From: Spirochaetia bacterium | GTDB lineage: Bacteria > Spirochaetota > Spirochaetia > Sphaerochaetales > Sphaerochaetaceae | NCBI GenBank assembly: GCA_900769955.1 | Contig: CAAGIP010000058.1 | Span: 1 to 6,612 of the forward strand | DNA: 6,612 nucleotides | Direction of reading: 5' to 3' | Position numbers and translations under genes: made by a program | In this document: positions 1 to 4,731 of the stretch, in pieces | Layout of the letters: each line of letters opens with the position of its first letter | Numbering within the stretch: the stretch's first letter is position 1 | The notes under the pieces: model-generated | Seen by the model: the letters and a program-made list of their open reading frames with translations, nothing else | Told to the model about the DNA's origin: nothing | Databases searched by the model: none

Positions 1-6
1 AACCAC

Positions 7-21
7 CATGTTTTCAACATG
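7..21. repeat. Short inverted repeat (6-bp arms, 3-base spacer)
   Basis: CATGTT at 7-12 and AACATG at 16-21 form a perfect 6-bp inverted repeat around TTC. A second, weaker one, GTTTT/AAAAC, lies at 31-42. The arms are AT-rich and no immediate U-run follows, so a terminator is unlikely. It could be a protein-binding palindrome or chance. It lies about 120 bases before the promoter of the peptidase gene, or at the edge of an unseen left-hand gene. Confidence 0.3.
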
Positions 22-49
22 ACATCTAAAGTTTTTCAAAACCTCAGCA

Positions 50-120
50 GGTCGAGTTGGTCGGATTACGGTGGGTTAAGTTAGCCGGATTAGGGTAGGT
101 CAAATTAGCGGATTATGCAC
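50..120. repeat. Three-copy degenerate 23-24 bp tandem repeat
   Basis: Three adjacent units at 50-73, 74-97 and 98-120 share the pattern GGTyrArTTrGyCGGATTA. The invariant GGATTA core recurs at 63-68, 87-92 and 110-115, giving periods of 24 and 23 bases. The third copy has lost one base before the core. The array ends 18 bases before the -35 box of the M3 peptidase promoter. It could be a set of helically phased regulator sites (about 2.3 turns apart) or a decayed intergenic repeat. The sequence alone does not decide. Confidence 0.6.
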
Positions 121-138
121 ATTTCCTGGTTTTTCCTG

Positions 139-167
139 TTAACAGAGGATTAACATACGCTTATACT
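139..167 (+). promoter_or_regulatory. Sigma70-type promoter of the M3 peptidase gene
   Basis: TTAACA at 139-144 (5 of 6 to TTGACA) and TATACT at 162-167 (5 of 6 to TATAAT) are separated by the ideal 17 bases. Transcription should start 7-8 bases after the -10 box, at 174-175. Position 175 is the A of the ATG start codon. The predicted mRNA therefore has no 5' leader, which agrees with the lack of a Shine-Dalgarno sequence in front of the gene. The short direct repeat TTTCCTG at 122-128 and 132-138 touches the -35 side. Confidence 0.7.
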
Positions 168-174
168 TTCATTC

Positions 175-1860
175 ATGAGTTACCGATTTTCAGAACTTGA
201 ATACACCCCTACCGATTATGATGCCATTAAAGCAAGGCTTGATATCTTGACTGAAAGTATGATCACTGCTTCCGATTTCACCACAGCTGATGCTGTCCTA
301 ATGGAATACGACAATATCTGGGAAGAAGCGGAATATCAGTCAATGCTTGCATACATCCATTCAAGTCAGGACTCATCCGATGAGTTCTGGCAGAGAGCGT
401 ATGTTGCTGAAGCCCAGGGAATGAGCATGCTGGACAGGACGCCTTTCCTCAGGGCTGTTACAGGCTCACCGTTCAGATCTGATCTGGAGAGGAAGTATGG
501 TCCATTCATTTTTGACAGAATGGAAACTCAGATAAAGACAGGTTCATGCGCCCATGAGGAAATGGCAAGGGAAGCAGAGCTCACAAGCCGGTATCAGCAG
601 CTCAAGGCAATGATCAGGGCTGATTACAATGGAAAGAGCTCATCTGAAAGTGAACTCAGGGCTCTCTTCACTTCACCATCGAGAGAAGAACGCGTTGAGT
701 CAAGGAAGGCGGTAAGCAGGGCTTTTCTTGAAAAGAAGGATGAATTTGCATCGATTCTTACAGAACTTGTTTACCTTAGGGATACCATCGCTCGGAAGAA
801 CGGTTATTCAAACTACCTAGAGTACATGGATGATGTCTATTACAGAACGACTTACGGTGAAGCTGAACTTGATTCCTTCGTCTCTGAAGTCAAGGCTGAT
901 ATCCTTCCCATCATCAGGGATATCAACATACAGACAGCTGAGAGGCTTGGTCTTGATGAACTCAGAACGTATGATGCGGATTTATATTTCCCTGATGGAA
1001 ATGCAACGCCGAAAGGAGATGCTAAGTTCCTTACGGATGCAGCAAAGAGGATGTACGACTCTCTTGATCCTGAATTCTCCTGTTTTTTCAGGGCCATGTC
1101 TGAATCAGGAAGTCTTGATGTTGCTCCTGCACCAAACAAAGTTGCAGGAATGGGGTTCTGTACCAATTTAAAGCGCGGCATGCTTCCATTTGTGTTCGGA
1201 AACATGAACGGAACCGACAACGATGTAATCGTATTCACCCATGAGATCGGACATAGCTGGCAGGGATATCTTTCCGATAAGAAACTTTCACTGAACATGC
1301 AGCGGGAAACACCTCTGGATTCAGTTGAAATACCTTCAAAGGCGATGGAGCTTTTCTCATATGATTATGCAGAAGAATTCTTCAAAGAAGATGCGGATAA
1401 GTTCCGTTACGGTCACTTCAGGGATGCGGTCAAGGAAATAGCCAGTTACTGTACATGCCATGAAATAAATACCTGGATATACACTCACGTAGGTGCATCG
1501 TTCGATGAGATCGTGAAGGCAACAAGAGAAATTGAAAAAGAGTATTCATGCGGTCTTTCAGGCGGAGAGCTTGATGAGTACTCTGACAATGGGGCAAATC
1601 TTTTGAGGAACATGGGAGTCTACATGTTTCCCAGGTATCTCATCAGCTACTCGCTTTCCGAAATGTGTGCCCTTGATCTCTTTGCCCTGATGGAAAAAGA
1701 CAGGGAAGCATGTATGAAGACATACAATACACTCTGTTCATCCTGTGCCGACAGGAGTTATCCCGAGATTCTTTCTTCCGCCGGACTTGAATGCGCTTAC
1801 ACGCCGGGAAGGGTGAGAAGGACTGCTGGATTTATCAGGGAATATCTGAAGAATCATTGA
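175..1860 (+). CDS. M3 family zinc oligoendopeptidase
   Basis: This 561-residue protein has no signal peptide or membrane segment, so it is probably cytosolic, cutting short peptides during peptide turnover. The zinc site is clear: H356-E357-I-G-H360 is the HExxH motif, and E385, 29 residues after the first His, in the context SVEIPS, fits the third ligand of M3 enzymes. The N-terminal FSELEYTP and overall length match the 'M3, not PepF' oligoendopeptidase group (about 550-570 residues) better than true PepF. Near the C-terminus the block PRYLISYSLSE (486-496) corresponds to the substrate-binding Tyr segment, but the His usually found about 11 residues before the conserved Tyr (Y492 here) seems to be Gly481. 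The ATG at 175 has no Shine-Dalgarno sequence and lies at the predicted transcription start, so translation is probably leaderless. The start fits the family's usual N-terminus. Fold and zinc site are sure; exact substrates are unknown. Confidence 0.93.
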   Translation: MSYRFSELEYTPTDYDAIKARLDILTESMITASDFTTADAVLMEYDNIWEEAEYQSMLAYIHSSQDSSDEFWQRAYVAEAQGMSMLDRTPFLRAVTGSPFRSDLERKYGPFIFDRMETQIKTGSCAHEEMAREAELTSRYQQLKAMIRADYNGKSSSESELRALFTSPSREERVESRKAVSRAFLEKKDEFASILTELVYLRDTIARKNGYSNYLEYMDDVYYRTTYGEAELDSFVSEVKADILPIIRDINIQTAERLGLDELRTYDADLYFPDGNATPKGDAKFLTDAAKRMYDSLDPEFSCFFRAMSESGSLDVAPAPNKVAGMGFCTNLKRGMLPFVFGNMNGTDNDVIVFTHEIGHSWQGYLSDKKLSLNMQRETPLDSVEIPSKAMELFSYDYAEEFFKEDADKFRYGHFRDAVKEIASYCTCHEINTWIYTHVGASFDEIVKATREIEKEYSCGLSGGELDEYSDNGANLLRNMGVYMFPRYLISYSLSEMCALDLFALMEKDREACMKTYNTLCSSCADRSYPEILSSAGLECAYTPGRVRRTAGFIREYLKNH

Positions 1861-1869
1861 GTCTGATAC

Positions 1870-1910
1870 GGGGCTTGGGGATAGGTTTGTTGCAAAGCTT
1901 CCCCTTCCCC
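1870..1910 (+). other. Interrupted G4/C4 inverted repeat between the peptidase gene and mazG
   Basis: GGGG at 1870-1873 and 1877-1880 can pair with CCCC at 1907-1910 and 1901-1904, giving two stacked 4-bp G-C helices separated by a small internal loop and closed by a 20-base loop. No U-run follows, so it is not a canonical intrinsic terminator. The right arm lies inside the spacer of the mazG promoter. In read-through RNA from the peptidase gene it could form a hairpin just before the mazG start. Confidence 0.35.
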
Positions 1911-1918
1911 GCTATCAT
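1890..1918 (+). promoter_or_regulatory. Sigma70-type promoter of mazG
   Basis: TTGCAA at 1890-1895 (4 of 6 to consensus) and TATCAT at 1913-1918 (5 of 6) are spaced by 17 bases. The ATG at 1926 follows the -10 box after 7 bases, the same distance as in the upstream peptidase gene, so the start site should fall on or next to the A of the ATG. This implies that mazG has its own promoter despite following the peptidase gene on the same strand, and that its mRNA is leaderless. Confidence 0.55.
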
Positions 1919-1925
1919 GGTCCAC

Positions 1926-2741
1926 ATGATAGAGTACACTTTCACACCGGCAGCTGACTTTAAGTCCGCAATCGATAATCTTTATACAATCGTGACTCTC
2001 CTCCGAAGTGAGAACGGATGTCCATATGACAGGGCCCTTAAGCCCAAGGATTCGCTTCAGGCACTGCTTGATGAGGCTTATGAGTATCTACAGGCATGCA
2101 ATGACAGTGATAAGGATGAATGCAGGGAGGAAATCGGGGATGTGTTCATCAATGCATGCATGCTGCTCCGCCTCCATGAGGAGTATGGTGATTTCTCACC
2201 TCAGGATGCGATCAACGATGTATGCACAAAGCTCATCAGGAGGCACCCTCATGTATTCGGAAACGTAAGCGCATCAAATCTTGAGGAAGGTCTTACGGCA
2301 TATTACAACGCAAAGGAAAAACTGGAAGGAAAGGCTTCCGATCCCATTTCAAAGCTTGAGCACATTCCATCCGCACTTCCCCCGCTTGAGAGAAGCCATG
2401 AGATACAGAAAAAGCTTGCGAAGGTCGGCTTCGACTGGCCTGATGCAGCTGGTGTCATGGATAAGATCCGTGAAGAGATTGATGAAGTTAAGGATGCTCT
2501 TTCCTCCGGGGATAAGGATCATGTGGAAGAAGAAATCGGAGACCTTCTCTCGGCTGTAGTCAATCTTGCCCGCTTTGTCCACGTGTCCCCTTCCCTTGCG
2601 CTTGAAAGGGCAAACACCAAAATTAAGAGAAGGTTCACTGAGCTCTTCAGACTTGCATCAGAAAGAGGCATTCCGCTTGATAAGGACCATGTCGATGAGA
2701 TGAATGAGCTCTGGGATGAAGTAAAGTTCAAAGGTATGTGA
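1926..2741 (+). CDS. mazG: MazG nucleoside triphosphate pyrophosphohydrolase (two-domain)
   Basis: MazG hydrolyses (d)NTPs to NMP and pyrophosphate, clearing non-canonical nucleotides. In E. coli it also affects (p)ppGpp during starvation. From ATG 1926 the protein has 271 residues, close to the 263 of E. coli MazG, with two tandem MazG domains. The first holds ENGCPYD (29-35), DEAYE (49-53, Asp replacing the first Glu), EEIGD (68-72) and RRHPHVFG (105-112). The second holds KVGFDWPD (166-173), EEIDE (183-187) and EEEIGD (201-206), a complete EExxE/ExxD metal site. In E. coli the C-terminal domain is the active one. The frame stays open upstream to ATG 1791, but that stretch overlaps the peptidase gene and is not MazG-like. 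ATG 1917 lies inside the -10 box. Neither 1917 nor 1926 has a Shine-Dalgarno, so 1926 is chosen from the promoter position. The 3' end overlaps the convergent lipoprotein gene by 14 bp. Confidence 0.93.
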   Translation: MIEYTFTPAADFKSAIDNLYTIVTLLRSENGCPYDRALKPKDSLQALLDEAYEYLQACNDSDKDECREEIGDVFINACMLLRLHEEYGDFSPQDAINDVCTKLIRRHPHVFGNVSASNLEEGLTAYYNAKEKLEGKASDPISKLEHIPSALPPLERSHEIQKKLAKVGFDWPDAAGVMDKIREEIDEVKDALSSGDKDHVEEEIGDLLSAVVNLARFVHVSPSLALERANTKIKRRFTELFRLASERGIPLDKDHVDEMNELWDEVKFKGM

Positions 2742-3504
2742 GGCGTGCCTTAACCTCATCTGAGAATGTGTCGTACGCATTGGACCAGTAGCTTCTTGCA
2801 CGTCCTGCATCGCCTTCAGTGAAATAAATATCTCCTATGGCGAGGGCAAGCTCATCCTTTGATGAATCATAACGTGCGAGGGCAAGGTCCAGCAGCATCT
2901 TCCCTTCTCCTCTTTCATTGAAAAGCCTGATGGCTGAAACAAGGGCTCTGTCAAATTCATTATCTTCATCGATGGCATTGCTCCATTTTTTTATTTCGGA
3001 GAGTATGCTCTCAGAAGAGGCCCTTCCTCCAAGCAGCATAAGCACAGCCTGTCTGTCAGTAAGGTTAGGCCGTTGGGATGAGTAGAGTTTGTCTGCCTCA
3101 TCATAACGCTCTGTTTTCATAAGCGATGAAAAGTAAACAAGCGCTTCGGCTGCTGAAATCGTGAAACGTGATGAAAGCTTTTTTCCTGCATAACATGACT
3201 CTGAAGGCTCTGCATAGAAGAGCATGATCCTCAGTGCATCACGCGTCTTCTGATCGGAGTAGGTATCACGGCAGGCGGCATATAGCCTTGCAGAGATAAG
3301 CGAATCATCGATAGCCCCGAGTCTGAACTGGCTCATCATCCTGTAATAAAGCACATCGAGATCGAGATCCTCATGGAGGATCAATTCAGATTCCTCCACT
3401 ATCCTCTCATATTCAGCACTGGTGTAAAGTGCTGAAAAATCGGTTTTGGGAGTGCATGAGCACAATAAAAAGGAGATAAGAAGCACTGTCATGATGACTT
3501 TCAT
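2728..3504 (-). CDS. Small helical-repeat (TPR-like) lipoprotein, function unknown
   Basis: This 258-residue protein is not recognised as a named gene. The N-terminus MKVIMTVLLISFLLCSC has a Lys, a hydrophobic stretch (3-14) and a lipobox-like L14-C15-S16-C17. Cys17 would be lipidated, giving a protein anchored to the inner or outer membrane on the periplasmic side. The rest is predicted all-helical, with alternating Leu/Ala and Tyr pairs reminiscent of degenerate TPR or Sel1-like repeats, for example ELALAIGDIYFTEGDAGRA near the C-terminus. Such proteins usually act as scaffolds in envelope assembly; that role is inference. A strong Shine-Dalgarno fixes the start. It is the last gene of the rpoD-zinc ribbon-rnpB unit, starting 32 bases after the rnpB P1 helix, with no promoter evident between them. 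Its stop lies inside the mazG 3' end on the other strand. Confidence 0.8.
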   Translation of the reverse strand: MKVIMTVLLISFLLCSCTPKTDFSALYTSAEYERIVEESELILHEDLDLDVLYYRMMSQFRLGAIDDSLISARLYAACRDTYSDQKTRDALRIMLFYAEPSESCYAGKKLSSRFTISAAEALVYFSSLMKTERYDEADKLYSSQRPNLTDRQAVLMLLGGRASSESILSEIKKWSNAIDEDNEFDRALVSAIRLFNERGEGKMLLDLALARYDSSKDELALAIGDIYFTEGDAGRARSYWSNAYDTFSDEVKARLTYL

Positions 3505-3513
3505 TTCTTCTTA

Positions 3514-3520
3514 CCTCCTT
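3514..3520 (-). promoter_or_regulatory. Strong Shine-Dalgarno of the lipoprotein gene
   Basis: AAGGAGG on the - strand, extended by TAAG, lies 9 bases before ATG 3504 and fixes that start over the next Met (codon 5). It is only 16 bases from the end of the rnpB P1 helix. It contrasts with the two + strand genes, which lack any such site. Confidence 0.85.
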
Positions 3521-3536
3521 AAGAAATATAATAAAT

Positions 3537-3863
3537 CGGTCAGCAATAAGCCGGGTTCTGTATAACGGCAGCCATCTATCCAGACCTGCAGTTACCTGCA
3601 GGTTCAAGCGACCTACCCGGAAGGTTATGCCAGAGACGGGGCACCTTCCATACTTGGTCTTGCTCCGGACGAGGTTTACAATGCCACTTCCATCACTGGA
3701 AGCGCGGTAGGCTCTTACCCTGCCTTTTCACCCTTACCCGTAGGCGGTTTGTTTTCTGTTGCACTGTCTGTTGCATTACTGCACCTGGGTGTTACCCAGC
3801 ATCCTGTCCCTAGGAGCCCGGACTTTCCTCTCCAACTTAATGAAGCGGCTGCCTAGCTGGCCG
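3537..3863 (-). ncRNA. rnpB: RNase P RNA, type A (catalytic subunit)
   Basis: This is the ribozyme that removes 5' leaders from pre-tRNAs. The hallmark GGAAAGUCCGGGCUC (about 3814-3828) and ACAGAACCCGGCUUA (3547-3561) form the P4 core, and GGUAAGGGUGAAA and GUAAGAGCCUACCG are the other conserved blocks. Visible helices: P1 3856-3863/3537-3544 (one mismatch), P2 3847-3853/3567-3573 (7 bp), P8 3785-3799, P9 3772-3783 with a GUAA loop, P14 3687-3702 with a GUGA loop, P16 3619-3625/3643-3649, and P18 3585-3602 with a GUAA loop. Loop GUCUCU in the P16-P17 arm can pair with AGGGAC after P5 (P6), which marks type A. The L15 GGGUAGG (3612-3618) carries the GGU that binds tRNA CCA ends. P12 is reduced to a UACG turn (3739-3742) and P3 to a 5-bp hairpin (3830-3845). 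The ends are set from P1 and may be a few bases off. No terminator follows. Confidence 0.96.
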
Positions 3864-3867
3864 AAAG

Positions 3868-3873
3868 ATTATC
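3868..3873 (-). promoter_or_regulatory. Possible -10 box for rnpB overlapping the upstream stop codon
   Basis: GATAAT on the - strand (5 of 6 to TATAAT) overlaps the TGA stop of the zinc-ribbon gene (TGATAAT, 3868-3874). A start 6-7 bases downstream would fall at about 3861-3862, at the beginning of the rnpB P1 helix. The best -35 candidate, TTGACG (3898-3903), is 24 bases away, too far for a standard promoter, and nothing good lies at 17. It is therefore either a weak or activated promoter, or chance with rnpB made by read-through and processing. Confidence 0.3.
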
Positions 3874-4711
3874 AGAGAACGTCGTCGAAGCCGGATGCGT
3901 CAACACTTCCTGCAAGAGCATCTTCCTCACTGCCGTCTTCTTCACCGGCAAGACTTGCCATTGCATGGTAGTCTGTGTTGTCCTCTTCACTGGGCTCCCA
4001 GTAAAGGATTCTTGAGCAGTATGGACAGTACTCTGTTGAGTTGCCGAGTCTTACATCATTGACGAACTGTACGGGAAGGACCATGTGACAGCCCTGACAG
4101 ACCTGTCCGTGGATTGCGACAATGCCCTTGCCCTTCTTGTTCTTCACGATGTTGGAGAACTTGGTATAGATCTCATCGCTGATGCCCATGTCCTTGATCT
4201 CAAGGCACTTTGCATCCAGCTCTGCGATGCGTACCTTCTTTTCCTCGATGAGGGAATCGATCTCGGCACTCTTGGCATCAACTTCGCCCTTGATCGAATC
4301 ACAGACCTCACCCTGAGCCTCAAGCTGACCCTTAAGGTCCTCAACAAGACTGTTGCTGTTGTTTCTGGCCCTGAGAAGTCCGTTTTCCCTTACCTTAGCT
4401 TCCTCGATCTGCTTGGAAAGTGCCTCGTACTCTCTCTGAGTGGTGATGCTGTCCATCATTTTTTCGGCATTTGTCCTTTCCTGAAATGCCTCATCGTAAT
4501 CGACGGCGTACCTGGCAGCCTCTTCCTTTGCCTTGTTGTACTTTTCAGTAAGCTCAAGGTACTTTCTGTTGGCATCAGCAAGCTCTTCCTTCTGAGTGCT
4601 GAGATTGAGAGGGAGAGCTTCGATCTCACTCTCAAGTGCAAACTTGTCCCTGAGTACATCCTGCAGTGTGAGCAGGAGACTGTCGATCTGCTGTAATTCA
4701 AAATCAGCCAT
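3872..4711 (-). CDS. C4 zinc-ribbon coiled-coil protein (CdsZ/FlgZ-like family)
   Basis: This 279-residue protein has a long N-terminal helical hairpin (about 5-190, rich in Glu, Lys and Leu heptads) followed by a zinc ribbon with C205-x2-C208 and C229-x2-C232, including VCQGCHM and YCPYCSR. This is the C4-type zinc ribbon family (zf-RING_7). Studied members are Helicobacter FlgZ/HP0958, which binds RpoN and flaA mRNA, and Chlamydia CdsZ/CT398, which binds sigma54 and type III secretion parts. Residues 239-279 form a tail with 14 Asp/Glu and no Lys/Arg, beyond the usual end after the ribbon. ATG 4711 has GAGGAG 9 bases upstream and lies 20 bases after the rpoD stop, so the two are co-transcribed. 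rnpB begins about 8 bases after its stop. Family is sure; the role here (sigma-factor or RNA binding) is inference. Confidence 0.9.
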   Translation of the reverse strand: MADFELQQIDSLLLTLQDVLRDKFALESEIEALPLNLSTQKEELADANRKYLELTEKYNKAKEEAARYAVDYDEAFQERTNAEKMMDSITTQREYEALSKQIEEAKVRENGLLRARNNSNSLVEDLKGQLEAQGEVCDSIKGEVDAKSAEIDSLIEEKKVRIAELDAKCLEIKDMGISDEIYTKFSNIVKNKKGKGIVAIHGQVCQGCHMVLPVQFVNDVRLGNSTEYCPYCSRILYWEPSEEDNTDYHAMASLAGEEDGSEEDALAGSVDASGFDDVL

Positions 4712-4720
4712 TATATTTCA

Positions 4721-4726
4721 CTCCTC
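4721..4726 (-). promoter_or_regulatory. Shine-Dalgarno of the zinc-ribbon gene
   Basis: GAGGAG on the - strand lies 9 bases before ATG 4711, inside the 20-base gap after the rpoD stop codon. It supports this start and translation from a polycistronic rpoD message. Confidence 0.75.
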
Positions 4727-4731
4727 AAAGA

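Noticed and set aside
7..42. Inverted repeats at the left edge as a terminator of an upstream gene
   Set aside because: Arms are only 5-6 bp and AT-rich, and the nearest T-run is 11 bases beyond the first hairpin.
852..1298. Antisense frame of 148 codons inside the M3 peptidase gene
   Set aside because: It overlaps the HExxH-encoding region of a convincing enzyme and shows no motif of its own.
1791..1925. ATG 1791 as the mazG start, giving a 45-residue N-terminal extension
   Set aside because: The extension overlaps the peptidase gene by 70 bases, is not MazG-like, and lies upstream of the promoter found at 1890-1918.
3413..3607. 64-codon frame across the rnpB 3' end and lipoprotein start
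   Set aside because: It reads through the rnpB P1, P2 and P18 helices and the lipoprotein Shine-Dalgarno in another frame, so it is not a gene.
3759..3971. 70-codon + strand frame over the rnpB 5' half
   Set aside because: It lies antisense to the conserved RNase P RNA core and to the end of the zinc-ribbon gene.
4085..4696. Long open frame (203 codons) antisense to the zinc-ribbon gene
   Set aside because: The opposite strand encodes a clear zinc-ribbon protein with all four Cys. The antisense product is a Leu/Val-rich mirror of coiled-coil codons with no recognisable family and no start signal.
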